From: Desulfococcaceae bacterium HSG9
Lineage (GTDB): Bacteria; Desulfobacterota; Desulfobacteria; Desulfobacterales; JAUCGF01
Assembly: GCA_030378005.1 (NCBI GenBank)
Contig: JAUCGF010000122.1
Coordinates: 1-41,227 of the forward strand
Direction of reading: 5' to 3'
Length of the DNA stretch: 41,227 nucleotides
Shown: positions 32,048 through 40,852 of the stretch, piece by piece
Layout: each line of letters begins with the position of its first letter
How positions within the stretch are numbered: the stretch's first letter is position 1
Made by a program: the position numbers and the translations under genes
Notes under the pieces: generated by a model
Database searches by the model: none
What the model saw: the letters and a program-made list of their open reading frames with translations, nothing else
Told to the model about the DNA's origin: nothing

Positions 32048-33238
32048 ATGGCAGCACATTCCCAAAAAAATATTGCTTCATCCTATACAACACTTATGGT
32101 TATCTGCTGTGGCTCTGTGTTTGCCTGCTATTTTGCGTCTTTCATGCGCTTTCCGGTAGTGCCGTTGTATGCCCGCTCACTTGGCATTACCACGTCTCAG
32201 ATCGGAATCATCAATTCAACTTTTTTTCTAGTCGCCGGCACCTTATCCTTACCCTTGGGAGTTGCCTCAGACCTCGTCGGACGTAAAAAAATGGCCGGCT
32301 GTGGTTTGTTGCTTTTAGCGTGCGCTTCGATCTTAATCTGTTTTTGCGAAACATTCATTCAATTGGCAGGCGTCTATTTTTGTTTGGGCATCGGCGTCGC
32401 CGCTTTCGGCCCCACCATGATGTCATTTGTGGCCGCTATTTCTCCTTCCACCCATCTTGGACGCTCTTACGGATGGTACACACTTGCCCTTTTTTGCGGC
32501 ACAAGTTTAGGCCCCGCCGTCGGAGGAATTATTACACAATCTTATGGATTCCTCTGTGTTTTTATTATTTCGGGATCATTTTTCTTTCTGAATTTGATCA
32601 TGTTTTTCTTTTTATTTCCTTCTGATAAAAAGCCGCATCACACCGGCCCTGAAAAAGAACCGGTTTCAGCTAACGTCAGAGAACTCTTTCGGAATCGTCC
32701 GATGCTGGCATGTTGGCTTGCTGCCCTGGGCGGTTGTTTCGGGATGGGGATGTTTATGACTTTTATTCCGCTCCATGCTCTGAATCAGGGCTTGAATGCA
32801 GCTCATATCGGTCTCGTTTTCTTTTTCCAAGGTGCGTCCAATGCGCTTTCCCGCATTCCATTCGGCTATTTGAGCGACAGGGTTAAGCATCGCCACTACC
32901 TTGTAATGATTGGATTGGTCGGATTTGCCTTATCCATCGGCGGTTTTGGAATTTCTGCCAACCTGTCATATTTCACCGTGTTCGCAACGATTTTGGGGTT
33001 CAGCATGGGACTTGCTTTTACATCAGTCGGCGCTTTAATTGCCGAAGCAGTGCCTCCGAAATCACGAGGGCTTGCAATGGGCGGCTATAACACTTGTATA
33101 TATTTGGGAATGATGCTCAGTTCCAGTGTTATGGGAAGCATCATTCAAATGATCGGTTTTGCAGGCAGTTTTTTTATTTGCGCCGGAATCATTCTTATGT
33201 TAATCCCCATGTTTGCTATTACAATATACAATCAGTAG
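32048..33238 (+). CDS. MFS transporter
   Basis: A 396-aa integral membrane protein with about 12 hydrophobic segments. The MFS loop motif between helices 2 and 3 is visible as GVASDLVGRKKMAGCG, and its second-half counterpart as GYLSDRVKHRHYLVMIG. The N-terminal helix is followed by RFPVVPLYARSLGITTSQIG. No Shine-Dalgarno is clear at ATG 32048; translation may be coupled to the small frame that ends just before it. Placed after the second mftA, it could export a product or import the alcohol or acid of the pathway. The substrate cannot be derived from sequence. A perfect hairpin terminator follows. Confidence 0.85.
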   Translation: MAAHSQKNIASSYTTLMVICCGSVFACYFASFMRFPVVPLYARSLGITTSQIGIINSTFFLVAGTLSLPLGVASDLVGRKKMAGCGLLLLACASILICFCETFIQLAGVYFCLGIGVAAFGPTMMSFVAAISPSTHLGRSYGWYTLALFCGTSLGPAVGGIITQSYGFLCVFIISGSFFFLNLIMFFFLFPSDKKPHHTGPEKEPVSANVRELFRNRPMLACWLAALGGCFGMGMFMTFIPLHALNQGLNAAHIGLVFFFQGASNALSRIPFGYLSDRVKHRHYLVMIGLVGFALSIGGFGISANLSYFTVFATILGFSMGLAFTSVGALIAEAVPPKSRGLAMGGYNTCIYLGMMLSSSVMGSIIQMIGFAGSFFICAGIILMLIPMFAITIYNQ

Positions 33239-33263
33239 CTCGAAAAGGAGTGACGAATCTTCA

Positions 33264-33297
33264 AGAAATCAGGTTTTTTAAAAAAACCTGATTTCTA
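33264..33297. terminator. Terminator hairpin after the MFS gene
   Basis: AGAAATCAGGTTTTTT and AAAAAACCTGATTTCT are perfect inverted repeats (33264-33296 region) with the U-tract built into the stem. Confidence 0.75.
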
Positions 33298-33328
33298 AAA
33301 AGAAGGAAAATGTGAACGGTTGCAAAAA

Positions 33329-34030
33329 ATGAATTTTCAATATGCAAAAATTTATTTACAAAAAAAATTTGACGATAACAATTTCGTTGCCAATGTTCAA
33401 AACAATAACTTTCACGCTTCACAAGTGCTGATTCAAACCTGTCGCAATGGAACACGGATTTCAATTTCATTTCCGGGATATAAAGCGTCCGTTTCAAGGA
33501 ATCAAACTGTTTATGATTATCGTGTGGACATTACTAAGAGCGGTGTGACTACCGCCCTATCACATGCTAACATCATAACTGATATTTTCAATAAAATTCA
33601 AAATGGCGAAATGTTGGCAAATAACCTGAAAGCTGTTTTGATTGAAGTCGCACAAGAAGGAAATATAGATTTAGACAAGATTAAAGCAAATTTAGCATAT
33701 AATCCGATTGCTCCGCCACAAACTCTGATTTCAAGAGTTCGGACGGCACACGGAAAAAAGAATTACAATCATGTTGGAAATTCGTCAGATTTGACAATAG
33801 AAGAATTACTCGCCAGTATCAAATGGATCGTTTTACAGGAAGATATAAACTACCCGATTAGAAACCATTATGAAGGGCGCAAAATGCCATTTGCCAGATA
33901 TTTAGAGACTGTTTTCATTACGCAAAACAATTCGCATAGTTTGGAAGAAGTGATAAGCAGAGCATTAACGCATTCACGCCCGGCACAATGGGCCGAAACA
34001 GACTATTCGTTTAGAAATTTGATAAGGTAA
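33329..34030 (+). CDS. Orphan AT-rich protein of unknown function (233 aa)
   Basis: Not recognised. The N-terminal half is rich in Asn, Gln and beta-type sequence (FVANVQNNNFHASQVLIQTC, ISISFPGYKASVSRNQTVYD); the C-terminal half contains TIEELLASIKWIVLQEDINY and GRKMPFARYLETVF. The block with conserved Trp, Glu-Asp and Arg-Lys resembles small DNA-processing or restriction-associated proteins, but I cannot place it. The ATG 33329 start is chosen over a TTG at 33320; neither has a good Shine-Dalgarno. Low GC and isolation between a terminator and a convergent gene suggest horizontal acquisition. Confidence 0.6.
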   Translation: MNFQYAKIYLQKKFDDNNFVANVQNNNFHASQVLIQTCRNGTRISISFPGYKASVSRNQTVYDYRVDITKSGVTTALSHANIITDIFNKIQNGEMLANNLKAVLIEVAQEGNIDLDKIKANLAYNPIAPPQTLISRVRTAHGKKNYNHVGNSSDLTIEELLASIKWIVLQEDINYPIRNHYEGRKMPFARYLETVFITQNNSHSLEEVISRALTHSRPAQWAETDYSFRNLIR

Positions 34031-34062
34031 CATACGTTTAACTTAAAGCTTTAAGCCGACAA

Positions 34063-35730
34063 TTATTTAGCCTGAATCAGGTCGTAGGCAATAATCGTGC
34101 TGCGAGCCTTGGTCATAAGAATATTACCATCTTTGACTACAACGGCTGCCACCAGTTCTTTCACGCCATCCTGATCAAAATCTCCAATTGCAAAATCACT
34201 GACACGGCCTGAAATACGGCGGGTTTTCCAAACGCTTGCCAGACCGGTTCCATCCCATGACAAAGATTCAATGTGCGTTTTTGTAAAGCGCCTGAAATTT
34301 TGAAGCAAATTCAAGGAGATATCATGGTTGCAAGCGGTGATCAGCTCATATTTGCCATCTCTGTTAATATCGGTGATGCGCATGCGCATAGGCAGATATT
34401 GGGGATTGACAATTTCACCGGCTTCTGTTTTTTCACCTGCAAAATAAATCATATTGCCGCCATAGAGGTCGCCTCCGGTCCAGCGTGCTTTCCCGGTCTG
34501 TTTTAAAATTTGGATACGGTCAGCCCGGTTGTATGCCGCTATCCGGTTTTGGCCGTCATTCATCACATCACCGTAAGCCAGGCCGATAATATTGTTGTTA
34601 CGCACACGGCCGATCCGGTTTCCTGGCGTATAGGTCGAACCATCCCAAACCATTTCAACAATGTCGCCTTTGAAGGGGTATCCGGAGCTTTTCTGCCCTA
34701 ATAAAATTTTGCCTCTGTTGGGAATTTCAACGACACGGTAATAGAAACGGTCATTTTGTGACAACTTATCATAAATCTGACCGTTAAATTCCAAAACAAA
34801 AGATGACACCGAATTTCGTTGGGAATTTAACGCGGTGACAAAAATTTCATCAATCCCGTTACCGTTGATATCCGCAACATCAACGCCAATATAGCGTTTA
34901 TGTTTGTCGCGGGCGATGCTCACCGAATTGTGAAAACGGCCATCTTCATGCTTATAAAAATGAATCTGCTGATGCGTAATGATAACCGTTTCAAGTTTAC
35001 CGTCTCTATCAATATCACCCAAGTCGAGACCATTAATAACATCGCGCACATCTCTGCTTTTCCAGAATTTCAGCCCTGTTTTAGGTCCGTCCTGCATCAT
35101 AATGAAACCGCTATTGGGCGTATTTTGATCTAAATTTCCAAATCCGCTCTGGATCAATTTTTCCGGATGGGCGTGGATATCATATTCGGGTTTAGCAGGT
35201 GCGCGCGGCGTTGCGGCGGCTTGCGTTCGGGGAACATTGCGGCCAAATATTTTGGCATTAATTTCGGCCACAAACTGGTCGATTTTAGGAATTACAGCAT
35301 CCATTCCCTGGCTTTGGTGAGAAAAAAAGTGAGTTGCTTGAACACCGCTGACATCAGCAATTTTGGCATCCAAACTGACATTTGTACCCAGTATGGTAAT
35401 ACTTCCGAAAAGAATATAATCCGCACCCAGTTCAGTGCCGATTTGGCGCACCTGCTCGATATTTAAACTGCCCTGATAAGTTTGGGAGATGGCTTTGATG
35501 CGCTTGCGGGAAATCAATTCCACCTTTTCCTCCCAAGCCAAACGGGATTCCAGTATATCGGTAATTCCGTTTCGAAGAAAAGACATATCCTCGGCGGCAT
35601 TAATTTGAAATGGTAATATAGCCACACGTTGGGGGTTGGCATAAACATCGTTTAAACCGGCGACAAGCGTTAGAAAAAACAGCACGATAAATATACTACG
35701 TCCTTTTTTAACATCAGATAAAGTTTTCAA
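34063..35730 (-). CDS. Secreted protein with CsgG/FlgO-like N-domain and FG-GAP/VCBS repeats
   Basis: A 555-aa exported protein. The start is a TTG at 35730 with AAGGAGGGGG six bases before it; the upstream in-frame ATG (35760) would place this site inside the gene. From the TTG the signal peptide is normal: basic start, hydrophobic IFIVLFFLTLVAGL, cleavage after VYA. An N-domain (RVAILPFQINAAEDMSFLRN, ELGADYILFGSI) is of the type seen in FlgO/CsgG-like envelope proteins. At least five FG-GAP-like units follow (GDIDRDGKLETV, ADINGNGIDEIF, GDVMNDGQNRI, TDINRDGKYELI, GDFDQDGVKELV), probably a calcium-binding propeller in the periplasm or on the surface. Convergent with the gene at 33329. Confidence 0.78.
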   Translation of the reverse strand: MKTLSDVKKGRSIFIVLFFLTLVAGLNDVYANPQRVAILPFQINAAEDMSFLRNGITDILESRLAWEEKVELISRKRIKAISQTYQGSLNIEQVRQIGTELGADYILFGSITILGTNVSLDAKIADVSGVQATHFFSHQSQGMDAVIPKIDQFVAEINAKIFGRNVPRTQAAATPRAPAKPEYDIHAHPEKLIQSGFGNLDQNTPNSGFIMMQDGPKTGLKFWKSRDVRDVINGLDLGDIDRDGKLETVIITHQQIHFYKHEDGRFHNSVSIARDKHKRYIGVDVADINGNGIDEIFVTALNSQRNSVSSFVLEFNGQIYDKLSQNDRFYYRVVEIPNRGKILLGQKSSGYPFKGDIVEMVWDGSTYTPGNRIGRVRNNNIIGLAYGDVMNDGQNRIAAYNRADRIQILKQTGKARWTGGDLYGGNMIYFAGEKTEAGEIVNPQYLPMRMRITDINRDGKYELITACNHDISLNLLQNFRRFTKTHIESLSWDGTGLASVWKTRRISGRVSDFAIGDFDQDGVKELVAAVVVKDGNILMTKARSTIIAYDLIQAK

Positions 35731-35897
35731 CGCAAGCCCCCTCCTTAAGTACTTGTTCATAAGTTTCCTGGCATCGCTCTCGCCGGGTTTGCAACCCGCG
35801 GCATTAGCCGGTAGGTTCTAAACCCACCTTGAACGGTGCGCCCTTTGTAAAATCAGGCTTACCGTAAAATTTTTGTCCAAGTACTTAAATATATGTT

Positions 35898-37331
35898 CTA
35901 TTCGCTTTCCAGTTTTTCGGATAAAATTTTATTAACCATTTTGGGATTGGCTTTGCCGCGTGTTGCTTTCATCACCTGGCCGACAAAAAAGCCCCGTAAC
36001 TTCTTTTTGCCATTCCGATATGTTTCGACTTCTTTGGGATGGTCGCCAATCACCTTTAAAACTATTTCTTCTATGGCGGATACATCCGTTACTTGAGTAA
36101 GATTTTTGGCTTCCACAACCGATTGAGGAGTTTCCCCGGTCAAAGCAATCTGTTCAAACACCGTTTTGGCAATTTTGCCACTGATAACGTCATCTTCAAT
36201 CAAACGCAGCAAATCGGCCAAATTGTCGGATGATACCGGCGATTGGCTGATCGTCTTGCCTTGGGCATTCAACAGCGCTGCCAAATCCCCCATTATCCAG
36301 TTGCTTATCAACTTGGGTTTGGGAAAACGCTTTATGCAAGACTCAAAATAATCGGCTGATGCACGCTCCGTCGTTAAAAAGGACGCATCGTAATCAGGAA
36401 GATGATAATCTTTGATAAACCGCGCCTTTTTTTCATCCGGAAGCTCAGGTAAAGCCTTGGTGGTTTTTTCAATCCAAGGGTCATCAATCACGATGGGAAG
36501 CAGGTCCGGGTCGGGAAAATAGCGGTAATCATGCGCTTCCTCTTTACCTCGCATGGAAGCCGTGCGGTTGCGCGCATCATTCCACAGTCTTGATTCCTGG
36601 ATAACCACACCGCCATCAGCCACAATTTCTTGCTGCCGCATGATTTCGTAACGCAGTGCTTTTTCAACATTTTTAAAGGAATTCAGATTTTTTAGCTCGG
36701 TGCGCGTTCCCAACTTTTCAGAGCCTTGCGGACGAATTGAAATATTAGCGTCACATCGAAAACTGCCCTCTTCGAGGTTGCCGTCGCATATTCCGAGATA
36801 ACGCACAATTGTCCGTAATTGGCGCAGATACGCGCCCGCTTGGGCCGGTGTTCGTAAATCCGGTTCGCTTACAATCTCAATCAAAGGTGTCCCTGTTCGG
36901 TTTAAATCAACCTTGCTTATCGGAAGGTTCGGATCATGGAGCAATTTGCCGGCATCTTCTTCCAAATGGATGCGCGTCAGGCCGATTCGTTGTTTTTGAT
37001 TATCCACTTCAATATCAACATATCCGTGTTCCGCCAGCGGCAGTTCATATTGTGAAATCTGATAGCCTTTGGGAAGATCGGGATAAAAATAATTTTTACG
37101 GGCAAAACGATTTTCATGGCCGATTTTGCAGTGAGTGGCGAGAGCCATACGCATCGCATAGTCAACTACTTTTTTATTTAAAACAGGCAATACACCGGGC
37201 ATTCCCAAGCACACCGGACAGGTGTGGGTGTTCGGCGGCGCTCCGAACGATGTCGCGCAATTGCAAAAAATTTTGGTTTCCGTTTTCAACTGGGCATGTA
37301 CTTCAAGCCCAATGACAGGTTCAAATTGCAT
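35898..37331 (-). CDS. gatB: Aspartyl/glutamyl-tRNA(Asn/Gln) amidotransferase subunit B
   Basis: A 477-aa GatB, the tRNA-binding kinase subunit of the GatCAB complex that amidates Glu-tRNA(Gln) and Asp-tRNA(Asn). Signatures are [20 protein letters not shown] at the start, [53 protein letters not shown] and the C-terminal YqeY-like domain ending [17 protein letters not shown]. The Cys pair of the zinc site is present ([13 protein letters not shown]). The start is ATG 37331 on the complementary strand. No gatA or gatC is adjacent, common for dispersed Gat genes. The 137-bp gap 35761-35897 carries small palindromes (CGGGTTtgcAACCCG). Confidence 0.95.
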   Translation of the reverse strand: MQFEPVIGLEVHAQLKTETKIFCNCATSFGAPPNTHTCPVCLGMPGVLPVLNKKVVDYAMRMALATHCKIGHENRFARKNYFYPDLPKGYQISQYELPLAEHGYVDIEVDNQKQRIGLTRIHLEEDAGKLLHDPNLPISKVDLNRTGTPLIEIVSEPDLRTPAQAGAYLRQLRTIVRYLGICDGNLEEGSFRCDANISIRPQGSEKLGTRTELKNLNSFKNVEKALRYEIMRQQEIVADGGVVIQESRLWNDARNRTASMRGKEEAHDYRYFPDPDLLPIVIDDPWIEKTTKALPELPDEKKARFIKDYHLPDYDASFLTTERASADYFESCIKRFPKPKLISNWIMGDLAALLNAQGKTISQSPVSSDNLADLLRLIEDDVISGKIAKTVFEQIALTGETPQSVVEAKNLTQVTDVSAIEEIVLKVIGDHPKEVETYRNGKKKLRGFFVGQVMKATRGKANPKMVNKILSEKLESE

Positions 37332-37511
37332 TTTAATGTTCCTTTGTTTTGTTTTTTCATAGAATCTTTCATATTCTTACAATTGATGATAAATAGTCAA
37401 GCAATAAATATATACAAAAATCCAACCAAATCCAAAGCCGGTCTCTCAGTCTGGTGTACGCAGATGAATTTTTCAGTTGAGTTGGCCGGATAATTTTGGT
37501 ACTATCTCCAA

Positions 37512-38669
37512 ATGCGCATTCTTCATGTAATCCCAACTTACCTTCCCGCCTATCGCTATGGCGGCCCTATCTATTCAGTGCATGGCTTGTGCAAAAGTTT
37601 GGTCAAACGCGGCCATGCGGTGGATGTGTTCACTACCAACGTTGACGGTCCGTACAATTCGGATGTTCCCACCGGCGTCCCTGTACTTGTTGACGGCGTT
37701 CAGGTTTATTATTTCAAATCTGAATTCATGCGTCGTCTCTACTTTTCTCCACAAATGGCGATGGCACTATTTAAACAGGTAAAAAAGTATGATGTTATTC
37801 ATCTTCATTCTATCTATCTGTGGCCGACCTGGGCCGCGGCTAAATGTGCAATCCGCTTTAACATTCCATACATCGTTTCTCCGCGTGGGATGTTGATAAA
37901 AAATCTGATCAAAAATAAAAACCGTATGATTAAAACCTCCTGGATACGTTTGATTGAACGCAGAAACCTTGAAAAAGCGGCTGGAATCCACGTAACAAGC
38001 CCTTTGGAAGCTGATGAAGTAAGGCGTTTTAATTTTCGTTTGCCTGACATCACAATTATCCCCAACGGTTTCGATGTTGAAATTGATCGCCTCTTTGAAG
38101 ATACTGACAGCTCAAAAATAGATGACATAATTGAAAATATGACCTTTATATTGTTTCTTGGCCGGATTAATTGGAAAAAAGGCTTGGATCGTCTCGTACA
38201 GGCTTTAAACTATATACCATCGCATATCTGTTTGATTGTTACCGGTAATGATGAAGAAAATTATCAATTTGTTATTGAGGATTTGGCTGTGAAGGCGGGT
38301 GTTTCGGAACGCATTTTTTTTACCGGAGCGATCTATGGCAAGATGAAAACCGTTTTGTTTCAAAAGGCGCTGGCAATGGTACTGCCTTCCTATTCTGAAA
38401 ATTTTGGAAATACGGTACTTGAAGCCATGGCTTGCGGATGCCCGGTAGTAGTGACCCCTGAAGTCGGGCTTTCAGATGTGGTGGAAACATCAGGTGCCGG
38501 TTGGGTTGTTGATGGCGACCCCAGTATATTTGGGAACGCCTTAAAAAAACTGCTTGCCGATAAAGCTCTAAGGTTTAAAATGGGGGAGAATGGTAAGAAA
38601 ACGGTGCAAGAACAGTTTGTATGGCAAGCAGTGTCCGAACAGATGGAGAAAATGTACGCTGGCTTATGA
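37512..38669 (+). CDS. GT4-family glycosyltransferase
   Basis: A 385-aa GT-B fold retaining glycosyltransferase. The N-terminal acceptor domain starts MRILHVIPTYLPAYRYGGPI, then VIHLHSIYLWPT. The C-terminal donor domain shows ILFLGRINWKKGLDRLVQAL, VTGNDEE, and the E-x7-E motif in PSYSENFGNTVLEAMACGCP, typical of GT4 (former GT1 Pfam) enzymes. No Shine-Dalgarno is obvious before ATG 37512. No other polysaccharide genes lie in the window, so the acceptor is unknown. It is not MftF-like (MftF is a GT2 enzyme). A terminator hairpin lies at 38784. Confidence 0.88.
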   Translation: MRILHVIPTYLPAYRYGGPIYSVHGLCKSLVKRGHAVDVFTTNVDGPYNSDVPTGVPVLVDGVQVYYFKSEFMRRLYFSPQMAMALFKQVKKYDVIHLHSIYLWPTWAAAKCAIRFNIPYIVSPRGMLIKNLIKNKNRMIKTSWIRLIERRNLEKAAGIHVTSPLEADEVRRFNFRLPDITIIPNGFDVEIDRLFEDTDSSKIDDIIENMTFILFLGRINWKKGLDRLVQALNYIPSHICLIVTGNDEENYQFVIEDLAVKAGVSERIFFTGAIYGKMKTVLFQKALAMVLPSYSENFGNTVLEAMACGCPVVVTPEVGLSDVVETSGAGWVVDGDPSIFGNALKKLLADKALRFKMGENGKKTVQEQFVWQAVSEQMEKMYAGL

Positions 38670-38783
38670 AAAAATGTTATATTTTAGGAATGAGGATGAA
38701 ATAAATGTCCTGAAGGCCATAATTTGTGATTTTCATATACTCTTTTAGTTCATAAATTGTTCTTTTTTAAATCTCTGAAATTT

Positions 38784-38813
38784 AAGAGTCATTAGTGAAT
38801 CTGGCTCTTTTTT
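38784..38813 (+). terminator. Terminator after the glycosyltransferase gene
   Basis: AAGAGTCA pairs with TGGCTCTT (one G-T wobble), 10-nt loop, then TTTT. It lies about 115 bp after the stop codon. The rest of 38670-39061 shows no gene. Confidence 0.6.
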
Positions 38814-39061
38814 ATATTTGGCATCAGTATTATTCAGGCAATCCGTAATGGCGTTTTTAAAGTGGACATTTTTCCTAAATAACATCAATCAAAAGAGCCG
38901 TTTATAAAAAATTCGACAGTGATAAGTTCAGCCATAAAAAATGGCATTTCTTTCTGCATTTCAATAGAAGATGAGAAATTGAGAATAAATGTTGAGCCTT
39001 AATTGGCAATGTCCGGTTTTTCGTCTCCTTTTCAAAGGGTTTTTAATTTAAATATGTAATC

Positions 39062-39195
39062 AATACTTCGGACAGTTTTTGAAAACCAAGAATGATGAAA
39101 AAGCTAACTTATTGAAATTAAACGATTTTAATTTTCGAGCTAAAAACCATCAAACCCAATAATAACAGCATGTTACAAAAACTGTCCGAAGCATT
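39062..39195. mobile_element. 134-bp MITE-like element
   Basis: AATACTTCGGACAGTTTTTG (39062-39081) and CAAAAACTGTCCGAAGCATT (39176-39195) are 20-bp terminal inverted repeats with one mismatch. The 94-bp interior is AT-rich and non-coding. It ends 13 bp before the IS630 relic. Confidence 0.7.
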
Positions 39196-39208
39196 GGTAA
39201 TAAAAGTA

Positions 39209-40437
39209 GTGCCTTGTCAAATTTGATTTTATGAGTTGAATTCAGGATAGAGCCGTTTAAGTTTGATACGAGCATCGTTGGTTGTAAATTACCAATCAAC
39301 ATTTTTTTTGGTGTTCATTCCGTCTCCTCTCCCAGACTTCAGTTTCATTACGCAATGTGGTCAATATCCGGAATCCGGCGTGTGAGACATCACACTGTCA
39401 GCGCGCTGAGTTCGATTTCGGCAATGTTCTGCCAACCCCCGTGTTTCGGTGTATAATGAATTTCAAGACGTTCAGCAATCCGCCCGGCCTGTTCGGGTGG
39501 TGACACCTCATAAAGAGAACCGATCTTATGGGTGTTCAGATTGATCAGTCCGGCTTCGGGATAACGGACCACCGCAAGTTCTCTTATCTCCTCAGCCCGG
39601 TCCGATGCTGTTCTCCTTTCTGTCACACTGACATGCCTATGGCCGGCTGGAGGTTCGGTGAATATGAATATATTTGCTGTTCCGCAGCGTTCGTATTCAT
39701 AATCGGAGCGTTCGGGTTTTCCGGGTTCGGCAGGAATAATTTTCCTTGTCTCACCGATCGGTTGTCGGGACTGTTCGTCCATACACACCATGGGAATTGC
39801 AGGATCGTACGGCAGGTGGCACAGATCAAGAATATCTTCCATGCGTCCCGCGAATTTCCCGTTATGTTCCGGCGGAATCACCTGACATTTTCGCAGATGA
39901 GGTTTCAATTCGTTTTTTTTAATGTCCGCCTCACGGTTTCATGGGAAATTGATCCGGCAATCACCGGTTCAGCGACCTTATCTGCCGGAAGACGCTGCGT
40001 CTGTCGGGAATTTCCCACCGGCGGGCGCCGCAACTCAGAGCGATCAGACGGGCCACCCCTTCTCCATCCGGTATTTTTTCCCGGGAAGGAACGGATTGCT
40101 TTTTCCGACCCGGAGCGGATTCCAGTCCCTCTTCGACAAAACGCCGCCGGATTCCCGCAACGGCACTCTTATATGCGGAGAATGCTTTCGCTATCTATTC
40201 GTCAGTCCATCCGGCGGCATCCGCATCGGCTTTCAGGAGCATATCAGCATGTCTGATCTTATATGCGGCGGATTTCCCTTTCCTCACCAGTCCGTTAAGA
40301 TATTCACGCTCCTCATCTGTCAGACGTACGATATATTTCTTGTTCATGTATTCCCTCCGTCCTATAATTTCCATTTTTTACAATTCTGACTGAGGAATGT
40401 AATCATTCAACTCTTGAAATCAAATTTGACAAGGCAG
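39209..40437. mobile_element. Decayed IS630-family insertion sequence
   Basis: Terminal inverted repeats: the left end reads TGCCTTGTCAAATTTGATTT from 39210, and the right end is its complement ending at about 40436. Both ends abut TA (39207-39208 and 40438-40439), matching the TA target duplication of the IS630/Tc1/mariner group. Length is about 1.23 kb and the transposase lies on the - strand in broken form. Confidence 0.82.
39229..40347 (-). pseudogene. IS630-family transposase pseudogene
   Basis: On the - strand the frame starts MNKKYIVRLTDEEREYLNG at 40347, meets TAG at codon 51 (40195-40197), and then needs further frame changes before the catalytic part. That part is recognisable as VCMDEQ (first Asp), YEYERCGTANIF, INLNTHKIGSLYE and IHYTPKHGGWQNIAEIELS, normally KHGSWLNIAEIE. 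The usual VCDN block with the second catalytic Asp is missing ahead of LNTHK. The C-terminus is still readable near 39230 as FTTNDARIKLKRLYPEF, with an in-frame stop before it. The element cannot make its own active transposase. Confidence 0.82.
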
Positions 40438-40571
40438 TAGTTTTGTTTGAAATTTTACTATAGAATCCTGTCACACAAAAATTTTATCCGCTTTTGGTAA
40501 TAAAGGCGCACTTCTCCATCTGATTTCATTCCAATCTTAAAAAATTGTACATTTTCAGTTAAATCATACCA

Positions 40572-40790
40572 TTAGAAACTTAACCGGCTTAGACAGGTTT
40601 CTATCTTAAGCCATCGATTTTTGAAAAAAAAGTTCTTTGACAATTTAAATCGGAATTGACGGCTTGAGGTAAGAAAACGCGCCGGAACACGGATAAGCCA
40701 TAAACGAATGGTATTCGGTTCTTGGGCCATGGTGTGTCCCTGAGTAAGCCACATCATCCAGACCATCTGATTTTTGCACTGTTCAATCTG
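40572..40790 (-). pseudogene. C-terminal remnant of an IS4/IS1380-like transposase
   Basis: The - strand frame reads EQCKNQMVWMMWL, then PNTIRLWLIRVPARFLTSSR and FRFKLSKNFFFKNRW. The IRLWLIRVPAR...KL pattern is common at the C-terminal end of DDE transposases of the IS4/IS1380 groups. Only about 70 codons remain, with no catalytic residues and no upstream part. It lies between the IS630 relic and the ISKra4 fragment. Confidence 0.4.
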
Positions 40791-40852
40791 ATTTGAGTGT
40801 AACCTTTTTCAGTTTTTTATCTCAACTATCAAAGCAGTATGAATTTTCACAT

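Noticed and set aside
37512..38669. Glycosyltransferase considered as MftF
   Set aside because: Motifs are those of GT4, whereas MftF is a GT2-type enzyme; it is also far from the mft genes.
39528..40256. + strand open frame of about 240 codons over the IS630 element
   Set aside because: The - strand reads a recognisable though broken IS630 transposase across the same bases, so this frame is a shadow.
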